59,461 nucleotides of DNA from Vagococcus vulneris (GCF_003950515.1 NZ_NGJS01000012.1:1-59461), one strand, 5' to 3'; positions 35,468-46,022 are shown, counted from the stretch's first letter. The notes: a model not told the origin generated them from the letters alone. Program-made: numbers and translations.

Positions 35468-36538
35468 ATGTTTGATCAATTACAGGCAGTGGAAGATCGT
35501 TACGAAGAATTAGGCGAGCTATTAAGCGATCCCGAGGTAATATCTGATACAAAGCGTTTTATGGAATTATCGAAAGAAGAAGCAGGAACACGAGAAACAG
35601 TTGAAGTTTATCGCCGTTATAAACAAGTTATCAGCGGTATTACTGAAACAGAAGAGTTGTTGGGAGAAAAGTTAGATGCCGATTTACAAGAAATGGCTAA
35701 AGAAGAATTATCTGATTTGAAAGAAGAAAAAGATGTTCTTGAGGAAAAGATGAAAATATTATTGTTACCTAAAGATCCAAATGATGGTAAAAATATTATT
35801 ATGGAAATCCGTGGGGCTGCCGGCGGAGATGAAGCAGCTTTATTTGCCGGAGATTTATTTGAAATGTATCAAAGTTATGCTATCGCTCAAGGTTGGAAAT
35901 TTGAAGTAATGGATGCGAATATTACTGATATTGGTGGTTATAAAGAAGTGACAATTATGATTACGGGCGACAGTGTTTTCTCGAAATTAAAATATGAAAG
36001 TGGTGCACATCGTGTGCAACGTGTTCCTTCGACAGAATCTCAAGGTCGTGTTCACACATCAACAGCAACAGTTGTTGTATTGCCCGAGGCTGAGGAAGTC
36101 GAATTAAACTTAGAAGATAAAGACATTCGTGTGGATATCTACCATGCTAGTGGTGCCGGCGGACAACATGTTAATAAGACCGCTTCTGCTGTTCGTTTGA
36201 CACATTTGCCGACCGGTATTGTTGTGGCAATGCAAGATGAACGATCTCAATTAAAAAATCGTGAAAAAGCCATGAAAATTTTGCGCGCACGCGTATATGA
36301 TCAGTTGCAACACGAAAATCAAAGTGAATATGATGCCAATCGTAAATCTGCGGTGGGTACTGGGGACCGTTCAGAACGTATCCGTACATATAACTTTCCG
36401 CAAAATAGGGTGACAGACCACCGAATCGGTTTGACAATCCAAAAACTAGACCAGATTTTAGCTGGGAAACTGGATGAAATTATTGATGCTTTAGTTATTT
36501 ATGATCAAACAGCAGCATTGGAGAAGTTGAATGGATAG
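35468..36538 (+). CDS. prfA: Peptide chain release factor 1
   Basis: Recognises UAA and UAG stop codons and triggers peptide release. 356 residues. The stop-codon recognition tripeptide lies in [17 protein letters not shown] (PST form of PxT). The peptidyl-transferase motif is [15 protein letters not shown]. The N-terminal helical domain is complete. It has a GGAGACGG site and overlaps prmC by 8 bases, so the factor and the enzyme that methylates its GGQ glutamine are translationally coupled. Confidence 0.97.
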   Translation: MFDQLQAVEDRYEELGELLSDPEVISDTKRFMELSKEEAGTRETVEVYRRYKQVISGITETEELLGEKLDADLQEMAKEELSDLKEEKDVLEEKMKILLLPKDPNDGKNIIMEIRGAAGGDEAALFAGDLFEMYQSYAIAQGWKFEVMDANITDIGGYKEVTIMITGDSVFSKLKYESGAHRVQRVPSTESQGRVHTSTATVVVLPEAEEVELNLEDKDIRVDIYHASGAGGQHVNKTASAVRLTHLPTGIVVAMQDERSQLKNREKAMKILRARVYDQLQHENQSEYDANRKSAVGTGDRSERIRTYNFPQNRVTDHRIGLTIQKLDQILAGKLDEIIDALVIYDQTAALEKLNG

Positions 36539-37370
36539 TGTACAAACTTACGTTGAAGTCCTAAAGTGGGCTTCTTCTTTTTTAAAAGAAAATGGGAAGG
36601 ATGCATTTTTAGCTGAGTATCTCCTACTTGAGCGATTAGGCTGGAATAAAACACAGCTCTTAGTGTCATTTAAAAAAATTATGAAACCAGTTGAGTTAAA
36701 ACAATTTCGAGAAGATATTGCTCAAGTTGTTTCTGGAATACCGGCGCAATATGTTATCGGATCGACAGAATTCTATGGAAATCGATTTAAAGTGACCACT
36801 GACACCCTTATTCCCAGACCAGAAACGGAAGAACTTGTGGAATTGTGTTTGCAAGAAAATAAAGCCCCTGTTTTAAACGTTGTTGATATTGGAACTGGAA
36901 CTGGAGTTATCGGTTTATCATTGAAGTTAAACCGACCGGATTGGCATGTGACACTAATTGATATTTCAAAGGCTGCGTTATCTGTTGCTGCTGACAACGC
37001 TAAAAAGTTAGCACTTGATGTTGATTTAATTGAAAGTAATGTTTTGACACAATACAAAGGTTCAAAATTGGATATTATCATCTCAAACCCGCCCTATATT
37101 TCATACTTTGAAGAGGCGGTGATGGATGAAAGTGTGAAAGAATATGAACCAAATACAGCTTTATTTGCTGAAGATAACGGATTAGCTGTTTATAAGGATA
37201 TCGCAAAAGAGGCGCAGTATCACTTAAAACCAAAAGGTAAAATATATTTAGAAATCGGTTATTTACAAGGAAATGCGGTAAAAAAGATTTTTCAACAGGC
37301 GTTTCCAGAAAAACAAGTTGATGTGATAAAAGATTTAAACAAACATGATCGATTGGTTCGTGTTGGTTAA
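36531..37370 (+). CDS. prmC: Release factor glutamine methyltransferase
   Basis: Methylates the GGQ glutamine of RF1 and RF2 using S-adenosylmethionine. 279 residues. The N-terminal helical domain includes [18 protein letters not shown]. The SAM motif is [14 protein letters not shown], and the catalytic [11 protein letters not shown] carries the NPPY motif. The family [11 protein letters not shown] block is present. The start lies within prfA, and the following gene ywlC starts 18 bases after its stop, so it is one operon. Confidence 0.97.
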   Translation: MDSVQTYVEVLKWASSFLKENGKDAFLAEYLLLERLGWNKTQLLVSFKKIMKPVELKQFREDIAQVVSGIPAQYVIGSTEFYGNRFKVTTDTLIPRPETEELVELCLQENKAPVLNVVDIGTGTGVIGLSLKLNRPDWHVTLIDISKAALSVAADNAKKLALDVDLIESNVLTQYKGSKLDIIISNPPYISYFEEAVMDESVKEYEPNTALFAEDNGLAVYKDIAKEAQYHLKPKGKIYLEIGYLQGNAVKKIFQQAFPEKQVDVIKDLNKHDRLVRVG

Positions 37371-37387
37371 GTAAGGAAGTTATACAT

Positions 37388-38449
37388 ATGCAGACAAAAA
37401 TTTTAAAACTAAATGATATGAATGATGCGGTAAAGGCAATTCAAGCAGGTCAGTTAATTGCTTTTCCGACAGAGACGGTTTATGGCTTGGGGGCCGATGC
37501 ACTAAATGAAGATGCTGTTAAAGCTGTTTATGCAGCAAAAGGTCGACCAAGCGATAATCCGCTGATTGTTCATGTATCAAGTGAATCAGAACTTATACCG
37601 TTTGTTAAAGAGATATCGGCTGATGCCCAAAAATTAATGGATACATTTTGGCCAGGGCCACTCACGTTGATTTTTAAACTAAAAGATGAAAATAGTCTGC
37701 CAAAAGCAGTAACAGGTGGATTAGAAACAGCGGCTTTTCGGATGCCTGATAAAGAGGTGACACGTGATTTGATAAAACAATCTGGTCGAGTTCTGGTCGG
37801 ACCAAGTGCTAACTCGTCAGGAAAACCAAGTCCGACTCAGGCAAGTCATGTGTTAGATGATTTGTTTGGAAAAATTTATGGGGTGATTGATGATGGGCCT
37901 TGCCGTGTTGGTGTTGAATCAACCGTTATCGACGTGTCTGCTGTGACAGCTCTACCGACAATTTTGCGCCCTGGTGTGATTACAAAAGAACAGATTGAGA
38001 CCGAAATCGGCCCAGTTTTAATTGATAAACATTTAATTGATCAGCAAGAGGTACCTAAATCACCTGGTATGAAATATAAACATTATTCACCTGATACACC
38101 GGTGATTATGATTGATACTCTATCTGAAAAAGTATGGTTAGACTGTGTGGAAAAATTAAGTCAACATAATAAAGCAATTGGTATCTTGGCACATGGAGAC
38201 TTAGTTAACAAGTTATACTCTTCTGCCGATGTTGCGACTTTTAAGTTATCGGTAGATGAAAAAAGTGTTAGTGAAGCTGCAAAAAATTTGTTTGCAGGAT
38301 TACGTTATTTAGACCGTTTAAAGCCAAATTTAGATGTTATTTTAGCGGAAGTTTATCCGGAAGTCGATGAAGGTACGGCTTACATGAATCGTTTGAATAA
38401 AGCAGCCGGAGGAAAAGTGTATTCAACCAAAGAAATTGAGAATTTATGA
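37388..38449 (+). CDS. ywlC: L-threonylcarbamoyladenylate synthase (Sua5/YwlC)
   Basis: Makes threonylcarbamoyl-AMP for the t6A37 modification of ANN-decoding tRNAs. 353 residues, the long Sua5 form. The N-terminal YrdC domain has [31 protein letters not shown] and [13 protein letters not shown]. The linker [15 protein letters not shown] leads to a C-terminal Sua5 domain. It lies in the prfA-prmC operon. Its last codons overlap the upstream region of glyA, whose own start is 38 bases downstream. Confidence 0.95.
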   Translation: MQTKILKLNDMNDAVKAIQAGQLIAFPTETVYGLGADALNEDAVKAVYAAKGRPSDNPLIVHVSSESELIPFVKEISADAQKLMDTFWPGPLTLIFKLKDENSLPKAVTGGLETAAFRMPDKEVTRDLIKQSGRVLVGPSANSSGKPSPTQASHVLDDLFGKIYGVIDDGPCRVGVESTVIDVSAVTALPTILRPGVITKEQIETEIGPVLIDKHLIDQQEVPKSPGMKYKHYSPDTPVIMIDTLSEKVWLDCVEKLSQHNKAIGILAHGDLVNKLYSSADVATFKLSVDEKSVSEAAKNLFAGLRYLDRLKPNLDVILAEVYPEVDEGTAYMNRLNKAAGGKVYSTKEIENL

Positions 38450-38486
38450 TACAATAGAGAAAATATTATCGATGAGGGGTGCTAGT

Positions 38487-39731
38487 ATGACACAAGACTA
38501 TCGTGAAGAGGATATAGCAATTTGGGAAGCAATTGATCAGGAAAAAAATCGTCAAGAAAATAATATTGAATTGATTGCATCAGAAAATTTTGTTTCTGAA
38601 GGCGTAATGCATGCACAAGGTAGTGTATTAACTAATAAATATGCAGAAGGTTATCCTGAACGCAGATATTATGGTGGTTGTGAGTTTGTTGACGTTGTTG
38701 AGCAATTAGCTATTGATCGAGCGTGCGAATTGTTTGGAGCAAGTTATGCCAATGTTCAACCGCATTCTGGTTCACAAGCCAATACAGCAGCGTATATGGC
38801 GTTATTAGAACCGGGAGATACAATATTAGGTATGGATTTAACATCAGGAGGTCATTTGACCCATGGCTCACCTGTTAATTTTAGCGGTAAAACCTATAAT
38901 TTTGTATCATACGGAGTTGATCCGATAACTGAGGTTATTGATTATGATGTCTTAACGATTTTAGCAAGAAAACATCGTCCAAAATTAATTGTTGCCGGAG
39001 CGAGTGCTTATTCACGTGAAATTAATTTCAAAAAATTTAAAGAAATTGCTGATAGTATTGATGCTAAACTTATGGTGGATATGGCTCATATTGCTGGGTT
39101 AGTAGCGAGCGGTTTACATCAAAATCCAGTACCATATGCAGATGTAGTTACATCAACGACACATAAAACTTTAAGAGGACCACGTGGCGGCTTAATCTTG
39201 ACAAATGACGAAGCCTTAGCAAAAAAAATAAATAGTGCTATTTTCCCAGGTATTCAAGGTGGTCCGTTAGAACATGTTATTGCTGCAAAAGCTATTGCTT
39301 TTAAAGAAGCTTTGCAGCCAGAATTTAAAGAGTATTCAAAAAAAGTTATTGCAAATGCAAAAGTAATGGCAAGGGTCTTTAACCAGGCAAAAGAATCTCG
39401 TTTAATTAGCGGGGATACGGATAATCATTTATTATTGGTTGACGTCAGTGGTTTCGGCATTACAGGGAAGCAAGCTGAAGCTATTTTAGATAGTGTTAAT
39501 ATTACAGTCAATAAAAATACAATTCCTTTCGAGAGTTTGAGTCCTTTTCAAACAAGCGGAATCCGAGTTGGTACACCAGCAATTACTACGAGAGGTTTTA
39601 GTGAAGAAGATGCTGAAAAAGTCGCAATGCTGATTGTTGAGTCGCTACGCCACCATGAAAATGAGTCAATACTAGCGTCTGTAAGAGAACATGTTGATGG
39701 ATTAGTCAAAAAAAATCCACTTTATAAGTAA
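38487..39731 (+). CDS. glyA: Serine hydroxymethyltransferase
   Basis: PLP enzyme interconverting serine and glycine with one-carbon transfer to tetrahydrofolate. From ATG 38487 it has 414 residues. The PLP-lysine motif is [15 protein letters not shown]. Other blocks are [27 protein letters not shown] and [13 protein letters not shown]. An in-frame ATG at 38436 lies inside ywlC; GATGAGGGG just ahead of 38487 decides the start. A perfect terminator follows. The ywlC-glyA-upp order is as in Bacillus, without ywlG. Confidence 0.97.
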   Translation: MTQDYREEDIAIWEAIDQEKNRQENNIELIASENFVSEGVMHAQGSVLTNKYAEGYPERRYYGGCEFVDVVEQLAIDRACELFGASYANVQPHSGSQANTAAYMALLEPGDTILGMDLTSGGHLTHGSPVNFSGKTYNFVSYGVDPITEVIDYDVLTILARKHRPKLIVAGASAYSREINFKKFKEIADSIDAKLMVDMAHIAGLVASGLHQNPVPYADVVTSTTHKTLRGPRGGLILTNDEALAKKINSAIFPGIQGGPLEHVIAAKAIAFKEALQPEFKEYSKKVIANAKVMARVFNQAKESRLISGDTDNHLLLVDVSGFGITGKQAEAILDSVNITVNKNTIPFESLSPFQTSGIRVGTPAITTRGFSEEDAEKVAMLIVESLRHHENESILASVREHVDGLVKKNPLYK

Positions 39732-39737
39732 AAAGCG

Positions 39738-39767
39738 GGCAATTGACTAGTCAATTGCCTTTTTTTC
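39738..39767 (+). terminator. Intrinsic terminator after glyA
   Basis: GGCAATTGA/TCAATTGCC, CTAG loop, then seven U. Confidence 0.9.
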
Positions 39768-39809
39768 CGTTACAATAGATTAGATAAAAATTTAAGGGAG
39801 CGAACTAAC

Positions 39810-40439
39810 ATGGGAAAATTTCAAGTAATTGATCATCCGTTGATCCAACACAAGTTAACTATTATCAGAGATAAAAATTGCGGAACTAAAGTTTTTAGAG
39901 AAGTCGTTGATGAAATTGCTATGTTAATGGCTTATGAAGTATCACGCGACATGCCTTTGGAAGATGTTGAAATTGAAACACCGATTTGTAAAAGTATCCA
40001 AAAAACATTAACAGGAAAAAAAGTGGCGATTATACCAATTCTTCGTGCCGGTATTGGTATGGTAGACGGCATGCTCGAATTAATTCCGGCAGCAAAAGTT
40101 GGACATGTTGGCTTGTATCGCGATCATGATACTTTAGAACCTGTTGAATACTTTGTTAAATTACCGGCAGATATTGCTGAGCGTCAATTATTAGTTGTTG
40201 ATCCGATGCTGGCAACTGGCGGATCAGCTATTATGGCTATTGATTTACTAAAAAAACGAGGTGCAACAAATATTAAATTTGTCTGCTTAGTAGCCGCACC
40301 TGAAGGAATTAAAGCTTTGCAAGAAGCACATCCTGATGTAGATATTTATGTCGCTGGTTTAGATGAAAAATTAAATGAAGACAGCTATATCGTTCCAGGT
40401 TTAGGAGATGCAGGCGATCGTTTATTTGGAACAAAATAA
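39810..40439 (+). CDS. upp: Uracil phosphoribosyltransferase
   Basis: Converts uracil and PRPP to UMP in pyrimidine salvage. 209 residues, full length. The PRPP loop is [14 protein letters not shown], and the uracil-binding C-terminus has [16 protein letters not shown]. The N-terminal [15 protein letters not shown] is typical. AAGGGAG precedes the ATG. It stands as its own unit between two terminators; no pyrimidine attenuator hairpin was recognised ahead of it. Confidence 0.97.
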   Translation: MGKFQVIDHPLIQHKLTIIRDKNCGTKVFREVVDEIAMLMAYEVSRDMPLEDVEIETPICKSIQKTLTGKKVAIIPILRAGIGMVDGMLELIPAAKVGHVGLYRDHDTLEPVEYFVKLPADIAERQLLVVDPMLATGGSAIMAIDLLKKRGATNIKFVCLVAAPEGIKALQEAHPDVDIYVAGLDEKLNEDSYIVPGLGDAGDRLFGTK

Positions 40440-40474
40440 ATAGATAACAGCTAATCATGAAATTTATAAAAATA

Positions 40475-40516
40475 AACATATGGAATTCGGACAACTGAAT
40501 TCTATATGTTTTTTCT
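40475..40516 (+). terminator. Intrinsic terminator after upp
   Basis: AACATATGGAATTC (40475-40488) pairs with GAATTCTATATGTT (40497-40510), followed by U. Confidence 0.85.
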
Positions 40517-40554
40517 TTTTTCACGTATAATAATTATTGAACGGAGTGTGTTTT

Positions 40555-41271
40555 ATGGATCAAACATTAAAATATTTATTAACTGTTAAACAAACAGTAA
40601 TTTCTAATTTTATTTTAGATTATTACCGAATAATCGGTATGACAGATGAAGAATTTATTTTATTTATGCAATTAATGAAGTATAACCAACAAGGAATCTA
40701 TTTTCCTGAGTTAAGCGATGTATCGTATTATACAGGTTATAGTACGGATAAGATTTTTCAATTAATTCAGACAATGGTTAATAAGAAATATTTATCAATT
40801 GAAACAAAAATTAATGAACAAGAAAAAAAAGAAGACTATTATGATCTTACTTTAATTTTTGATAAAATAATTCTTGCAAAAAATCAAAATGAGAATAAAC
40901 AGGTAAAGAATAATCATGATAATGAAGTATCCAAACTATTTCAACAATTTGAAAAAGAATTTGGCCGTCCTTTATCTCCAATGGAGCTAGAAACGATAAA
41001 TCTGTGGTTGACAGATGATCATTATCAAGTTGACATTATTTTATTAGCTTTACGGGAAGCTGTTTTAAATCAAGCATATAGTCTAAAATATATTGATCGT
41101 ATTCTACTATCTTGGGAACGAAAAAATTTAACATCGAAGCAGCAGATTCAAGAGGATCAGAAAAAACGTTTAAAAGCAGTTGATGAAAAAAGAGGTCAGA
41201 CTACACAAGAAGAGATTTTACCAGATGTTCCTCTATTTAATTGGCTTAATCCGAACGAAAGAGGTGAATAA
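40555..41271 (+). CDS. dnaD: DnaD-family replication/primosome protein
   Basis: A 238-residue DnaD-type protein that takes part in helicase loading at replication initiation and restart. The N-terminal DDBH1 winged-helix domain includes EEFILFMQLMKYNQQGIYFP. The DDBH2 domain follows from about residue 125 (FQQFEKEFGRPLSPMELE) to WERKNLTS. GGAG eight bases upstream sets ATG 40555 as the start; an in-frame TTG at 40537 precedes that site. nth starts two bases after the stop, the conserved dnaD-nth arrangement of Firmicutes. Confidence 0.93.
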   Translation: MDQTLKYLLTVKQTVISNFILDYYRIIGMTDEEFILFMQLMKYNQQGIYFPELSDVSYYTGYSTDKIFQLIQTMVNKKYLSIETKINEQEKKEDYYDLTLIFDKIILAKNQNENKQVKNNHDNEVSKLFQQFEKEFGRPLSPMELETINLWLTDDHYQVDIILLALREAVLNQAYSLKYIDRILLSWERKNLTSKQQIQEDQKKRLKAVDEKRGQTTQEEILPDVPLFNWLNPNERGE

Positions 41272-41273
41272 AT

Positions 41274-41942
41274 ATGTTATCAAAAAAAAAGACGATGGAA
41301 GCATTAGGTTTGATGCGCGATATGTATCCTGAAGCCAAGGGTGAGTTGCGAGCAGATACGGATTTTCATTATTTGATTGCTGTTATCTTAAGTGCCCAAG
41401 CGACAGACGTATCCGTCAATAAAGCTACACCCGCATTGTTTGAGTCATATCCGGATGCAAGGTCTTTAGCCGATGCTTCATTAGAAGATGTGATGGATTT
41501 AATTAAAACAATTGGACTTTATAAAAATAAAGCAAAAAATATCATAAAAACGGCTAAAGTCATCTCCAAAGAGTATGATGGAAAAGTTCCTCAAACAATT
41601 ACTGAATTAATAAAGCTGCCAGGGGTTGGCCAAAAAACAGCAAATGTTGTGGCGGGCGATCGTTTTGGTGTTCCAGCGGTCGCTGTGGATACACATGTCG
41701 AAAGAGTGAGTAAAAGACTGTACATCTGCAAACAGTCGGCATCAGTGAAGGAAGTTGAAGAAACACTTGAATGTAAAATTCCACGCGAATTATGGGTTAC
41801 AGCACATCATACTATGATTTTTTTTGGCAGATACCATTGTACGGCCAAAAAATCCAAATGTGAGGCTTGTCCGTTACTACATCTTTGTTATGCAGGCCCA
41901 AAGATATTAACTAAACGTATGGAGAAGGTAAAAGAATCATAA
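41274..41942 (+). CDS. nth: Endonuclease III
   Basis: Base-excision repair glycosylase/AP lyase for oxidised pyrimidines. 222 residues. The helix-hairpin-helix is LPGVGQKTANVV with the catalytic Lys. The catalytic Asp is in AVDTHVERVSKRL. The C-terminal iron-sulphur cluster is C-x6-C-x2-C-x5-C (CTAKKSKCEACPLLHLC). It is coupled to dnaD and ends at a terminator shared with pbp1A. Confidence 0.97.
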   Translation: MLSKKKTMEALGLMRDMYPEAKGELRADTDFHYLIAVILSAQATDVSVNKATPALFESYPDARSLADASLEDVMDLIKTIGLYKNKAKNIIKTAKVISKEYDGKVPQTITELIKLPGVGQKTANVVAGDRFGVPAVAVDTHVERVSKRLYICKQSASVKEVEETLECKIPRELWVTAHHTMIFFGRYHCTAKKSKCEACPLLHLCYAGPKILTKRMEKVKES

Positions 41943-41982
41943 AGTTTACTTAAACTGCTAAATTTAAAAGAATAACTAAAGG

Positions 41983-42027
41983 AAAACCTGCAATATCATC
42001 TACTAAGATTGATATTGCAGGTTTTTA
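41983..42027. terminator. Bidirectional terminator between nth and pbp1A
   Basis: AAACCTGCAATATC and GATATTGCAGGTTTTT form a long stem with a 13-base loop. Confidence 0.85.
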
Positions 42028-42044
42028 CAGTTATTCAGTTAATT

Positions 42045-44246
42045 TTATTCTCTTTCCTGATTATCTGGCTGTTCGACAGGTTCTTTTGAATCGGCCGGTG
42101 CAGGTGTAGATTCTTTAGGTTCTTCTCTTGGGGAAGAGGATACCAGCGGTTGTTGAGAATTATTTGGTTGTCTTGATGCTGGAGTTCTTGCACCTTGCTG
42201 ATGATCAGGGACAACATTTTCTTCAGGTGTCTCATCGTAATAGTAATTATTATCTTGAGAATAGCGATTATATGTTGATTGAACAGGTGCTGCACTATTT
42301 AAGTGTCCCTTAATATAATATTCATTACCTACTTTTACGACATCGTTTGGTTGTTTCCAATCAGTCGGTGCTATTCCCTGATAAAGATAGGTCATGAAAT
42401 TACGATATATATCCATAGCTAATTTCTGATCTTGGTATGGAATCGGTTTGAAGTAATCATCATATCCGGTCCATACAGCTAGTGAATATTTTGGTGTGTA
42501 TCCAACAAAAGAGATATCCGGACTGCCAATACCGCCGTCTTTTACTTTAGATAATGCATCGTCAGCATAATTTGAGGTTCCTGTTTTACCAGCTTGGATT
42601 ATGTTAGGAATTTGCGCTGGAGTACCAGTTCCACGTTTGATAACATCCTTTAAAATATCAGTAATTAAAAACGCAGTGGACTCTTTCATGGCCCGTTCGC
42701 CTTTAGGATCGAAGTTTTCCTCTGTTCCATCTTGGTAAACAATTTTATTTATGTATGAGGGTTGGTAGTAAATTCCACCATTAGCAAATGGTGCATAAGC
42801 TGCAGCTAACTTTTCAGATTGTGATTGGATGGATATCGCTGATCCTTCATAAATATCAGTGTTCAAACCTAATTTATCAGTAAATTCTTTTGCTTTATCA
42901 GTTCCTACTTCATTCAATGCTTTTAACGCAGGTATGTTTCTAGAATCTACCAGTGCTTCCCGCATCGATATGGCACCACGATAAGATTTATCATAATTGT
43001 ATACAGACTGATGATTAGTTTTATAACGATAGGGTTCATCTACAAAAATTGTTCCTGTCCCTTTGCTTTCATTTTCGATTAATGGTCCATAAGCAACTAG
43101 AGGTTTTGATGTTGAACCAATGTCTCGATTTGATTTAGGGTTAGCTGCCCGATTTAGCTTGTACATATCCTGTCCATTTTTACGACCACCAATTTCGGCA
43201 CGAACATAACCGGTCTTAACATCAATCAGTGTTGCTGATGTTTGAAACTGATCGTCTGGAAAATTAATCGATGTTTCGTCACTATTGACTAAGTTGTACA
43301 GGTAGGTCTGAGCTTCCATATCGATATTTGTATAAATATCCAACCCGTCAGTGTTAACGTTTTTCTTCGTTTTCTTTTCAACTTCTTCAACAACTTGATT
43401 GATATATGGATCTGCAATGACACGTGATGATGAGTCCTCTTTCATTGGTTGCAAGCCAGCATCAATTGGTGTATCCACAGCCTCTTTGTATTGTTGATCA
43501 TTGATTTTCTGATTTTCTAACATCTGTTTCAGTACTAAATCACGTCGCTGTTTTGCCGCTTCTTTATTTGTATAAGGATCATAATTATTTGGTGCTTGTG
43601 GAATACCTGCTAGTAGAGCATATTCTGGTAAAGTGAGTTTATCAAATGGTTTATTATAATAAACATCCGCAGCTGTCTTCATTCCATACAAGCCGTTTGC
43701 CATATATACACGGTTTATATAGTACGTTAGAATTTCATCTTTTGATTTAGTTTTTTCCAATTTTAAGGCCAACCAAGCTTCTTGGGCCTTTCTTTTGTAT
43801 GTTTGATCTTCTTTTTTCGTTGTAAAATAGGATAATTTTATGAGTTGTTGTGTTAGAGTACTTCCACCTTGCGTATGGTTTCCTTTTAAATTGGACAAAG
43901 CCGCACCAGCAATACGGACAGGATCGACACCAATATGTTTTTCAAAACGTTGATCCTCAACTGACAAGACTGCATCTTTTAGTTGAGCTGGTATTTCTGT
44001 TGGTGTAATTGCTTCACGTTTCTCTTCACCAATTTCAAACAGCAAATTATTGTTTTTATCGTAAATTTTGGATGATACTGTATCTTCAAGTTTTGCGTAG
44101 TCTAATTTTGGTGTGTCTTTGATATAATATCCGAAGATACTGGCACCGACAATGATCGGTACCAAAATAAAGAGAAGGATAATAATTAGAATTGTTGTAA
44201 TTATATTTCTCTTAGATTTCTTTCGTCGCATTTTTGTATCAGCCAT
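42045..44246 (-). CDS. pbp1A: Class A penicillin-binding protein 1A
   Basis: Bifunctional peptidoglycan glycosyltransferase/transpeptidase, 733 residues. A basic N-terminus and one membrane helix (about 15-40) precede the GT51 domain, with EDQRFEKHIG and GGSTLTQQLIK. The transpeptidase domain has STSK (catalytic Ser), SRN (SxN box) and KTGTS. The last 80 residues are a Pro/Gln/Ser/Glu-rich unstructured tail outside the cell. It overlaps recU by 8 bases, the standard Firmicutes pairing, and is divergent from gpsB, whose product regulates class A PBPs. Confidence 0.96.
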   Translation of the reverse strand: MADTKMRRKKSKRNIITTILIIILLFILVPIIVGASIFGYYIKDTPKLDYAKLEDTVSSKIYDKNNNLLFEIGEEKREAITPTEIPAQLKDAVLSVEDQRFEKHIGVDPVRIAGAALSNLKGNHTQGGSTLTQQLIKLSYFTTKKEDQTYKRKAQEAWLALKLEKTKSKDEILTYYINRVYMANGLYGMKTAADVYYNKPFDKLTLPEYALLAGIPQAPNNYDPYTNKEAAKQRRDLVLKQMLENQKINDQQYKEAVDTPIDAGLQPMKEDSSSRVIADPYINQVVEEVEKKTKKNVNTDGLDIYTNIDMEAQTYLYNLVNSDETSINFPDDQFQTSATLIDVKTGYVRAEIGGRKNGQDMYKLNRAANPKSNRDIGSTSKPLVAYGPLIENESKGTGTIFVDEPYRYKTNHQSVYNYDKSYRGAISMREALVDSRNIPALKALNEVGTDKAKEFTDKLGLNTDIYEGSAISIQSQSEKLAAAYAPFANGGIYYQPSYINKIVYQDGTEENFDPKGERAMKESTAFLITDILKDVIKRGTGTPAQIPNIIQAGKTGTSNYADDALSKVKDGGIGSPDISFVGYTPKYSLAVWTGYDDYFKPIPYQDQKLAMDIYRNFMTYLYQGIAPTDWKQPNDVVKVGNEYYIKGHLNSAAPVQSTYNRYSQDNNYYYDETPEENVVPDHQQGARTPASRQPNNSQQPLVSSSPREEPKESTPAPADSKEPVEQPDNQERE

Positions 44247-44862
44247 TATAAGAATCTCCTTTTATTATGTGTTGTTCCAAAATTTCTAAATAAGGAATAG
44301 CAGGGGAAATTCCTACAAAAATTTCAAAACCAAATGTTTCGATTGCTTCTAGAGGAATCGACTTGCGTCCAGCATTTTTTTGATTATCCCAATAATCAAT
44401 AATTATATCAGCTTTTATTAAGAAGCACCTATTTAGTGAAGAAAACCAAATTAAAACAAAGACAATGCCACGTTGTTTTAGGCATTGTTTCATATGATTG
44501 ATCTGATGTTGATGAAAATTATTCAATGGAAAAGATGTTTTGTTTTTGGTTGCTTTTGCCTCAAAATCAAGATAAAATCCCTTATAAACTCCGTTATAGT
44601 CAGTTGTTGAGGCTTCTTTAAAATAGGCTTCAGTAACTACTGCAGCACTTCGCTTAGGATAGTCTACTTTAACTATTTGAAGAGGCGTCGGTTTTTTATG
44701 AATTACTGCGATACCACGATCTAAATAATAACGATTACTTTGATTGATTTGTTCTTCAAAACTCATACCACGTTTACCGTAATTAATAGTTTTAGATTTA
44801 TAAAGTTGATGGTTCTGTTTTGCTTGTTGTTGAGATTGTCCATTCGGGTAGTTTACTGCCAA
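44239..44862 (-). CDS. recU: Holliday junction resolvase RecU
   Basis: Resolves Holliday junctions and modulates RecA during recombination and segregation. 207 residues. The N-terminal GKRGMSFEEQINQSNRYY leads to the nuclease core, with YNGVYKGFYLDFEAKATK carrying the catalytic acidic residues and Lys. NNFHQHQINHMKQC follows. It uses a TTG start behind AGGAGTG. Its stop overlaps the pbp1A start. Expression is probably tied to wall synthesis through this operon. Confidence 0.95.
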   Translation of the reverse strand: MAVNYPNGQSQQQAKQNHQLYKSKTINYGKRGMSFEEQINQSNRYYLDRGIAVIHKKPTPLQIVKVDYPKRSAAVVTEAYFKEASTTDYNGVYKGFYLDFEAKATKNKTSFPLNNFHQHQINHMKQCLKQRGIVFVLIWFSSLNRCFLIKADIIIDYWDNQKNAGRKSIPLEAIETFGFEIFVGISPAIPYLEILEQHIIKGDSYNG

Positions 44863-44973
44863 AAGATCACACTCCTAGCATGTATTATATCAAAAACTTC
44901 TTTATAATGAAAAGGAATAAAAAAAATCTTAATAATTTATGACGGTTAAATTTAAATAAATTGATTAAAAAGA

Positions 44974-45002
44974 TTGTAAAATCAATTAAAAATGATTATA
45001 GT
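44974..45002 (+). promoter_or_regulatory. gpsB promoter
   Basis: TTGTAA (44974-44979) and TATAGT (44997-45002), 17 bases apart. This gives a leader of about 115 bases before gpsB. Confidence 0.6.
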
Positions 45003-45003
45003 A

Positions 45004-45035
45004 GATACTAGGTTAGTATCTCTAATACAGATACT
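45004..45035 (+). repeat. Inverted/direct GATACT repeats at the gpsB transcript start
   Basis: GATACT (45004-45009), its complement AGTATC (45015-45020) and GATACT again (45030-45035). The first pair or the second pair can form a 6-bp hairpin in the RNA, or act as a DNA operator at the predicted start site. Confidence 0.45.
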
Positions 45036-45124
45036 TGGTCGATGATTTGGCTGTTCAACAATCGAATCGCATAAATTTGTCGAAAAAATGACAGAACAAT
45101 TTTTTAGAGGATGAGGTGTAAGTT

Positions 45125-45538
45125 GTGTCAAAATTAATATATTCAGCACGTGATATTTTACAAAAAGAATTTAAAACAAAAATGAAGGGTTATGACCCAG
45201 TTGAAGTTGACGAATTTCTTGATAATATCATTAAAGACTATGAAGCCTACAATCAAGAAGTCATTTCTTTAAAAGAGGAAAATGCTCGCTTGGTTAATAA
45301 GGTAGATCAGCTATCACAAAACCAAGCAACATTATCGAGAATGAAACAAGAAATACCAAAATCAAATTCTGCTACGAACTTTGATATTCTAAAACGTTTA
45401 TCAAATCTTGAAAAAGCAGTCTTTGGTAATAAGCTGAATGAAATTGATGTTACTGTTAATGAACAAGCTGTAAACAGTTTAAATTCAGCTGCGCAAAAAG
45501 TGTTAAATGATGATTTAGGTGCAACTAAGCGTTTTTAA
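45125..45538 (+). CDS. gpsB: Cell division protein GpsB
   Basis: DivIVA-like membrane-associated adaptor that guides PBPs between septal and peripheral wall synthesis. 137 residues. The N-terminal PBP-binding domain contains KEFKTKMKGYDPVEVDEFLD. A coiled coil (about residues 34-66) and a C-terminal helical trimerisation region ending in LGATKRF follow. It starts with GTG behind GATGAGGTG. It sits between the divergent recU-pbp1A operon and rnpB, as in enterococci and other Lactobacillales. Confidence 0.95.
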   Translation: MSKLIYSARDILQKEFKTKMKGYDPVEVDEFLDNIIKDYEAYNQEVISLKEENARLVNKVDQLSQNQATLSRMKQEIPKSNSATNFDILKRLSNLEKAVFGNKLNEIDVTVNEQAVNSLNSAAQKVLNDDLGATKRF

Positions 45539-45554
45539 TTAAATAATTGAATAT

Positions 45555-45945
45555 TTGTAGTTTTCGGATAATCGCAGGATAGAGTAATCTATTTTGAGGA
45601 AAGTCCATGCTCGCACAGGCTGAGATGCGTGTAGTGATCGTGCTTAACGAAAAAATAAGTTAAGGTACTTGTTAACTAATGAGTAACGGCAGATAAAATG
45701 GCTAAGGTGCTTTGTGCACTATGTCAGAGTAGTCTTGAAAGTGCCACAGTGACGAAGTAATTTTAGAAATAAAATTAGTGGAACGGGTAAACCCCTCGAG
45801 CGAGCAACCCAAACATATGGTAGGGGCACCAATCTCAAGGAAATGAACTTAGAGAAGGGACAGTGTATTCTGTAGACAGATGATTATCATCATTATCCGT
45901 TCCTGAGGGATAATGATACAAAACATGGCTTACAGAAAACTACAA
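45555..45945 (+). ncRNA. rnpB: RNase P RNA, class B
   Basis: Catalytic RNA that matures tRNA 5' ends. The conserved GAGGAAAGTCCATGCTCGCA, the central ACAGTGACG, the GAACGGGTAAACCCCTCGAG-like core and the final AACATGGCTTACAGAA are all present. The closing P1 helix is visible as TTGTAGTTTTC (45555-45565) with GAAAACTACAA (45935-45945). It starts 17 bases after the gpsB stop; its promoter must lie within gpsB unless the two are co-transcribed. A terminator follows. Confidence 0.95.
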
Positions 45946-45956
45946 TTAATCAGGTT

Positions 45957-45990
45957 ACCTTCCTTATAATTTTATATGGAAGGTTTTTTT
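45957..45990 (+). terminator. Intrinsic terminator after rnpB
   Basis: ACCTTCC (45957-45963) with GGAAGGT (45978-45984) and a run of U. Confidence 0.85.
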
Positions 45991-46022
45991 ATAAATACAA
46001 ATAACTAATAAAGGACAAAGAG

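Noticed and set aside
36171-36437. Minus-strand open frame within prfA
   Set aside because: Antisense to a highly conserved gene, with no start context.
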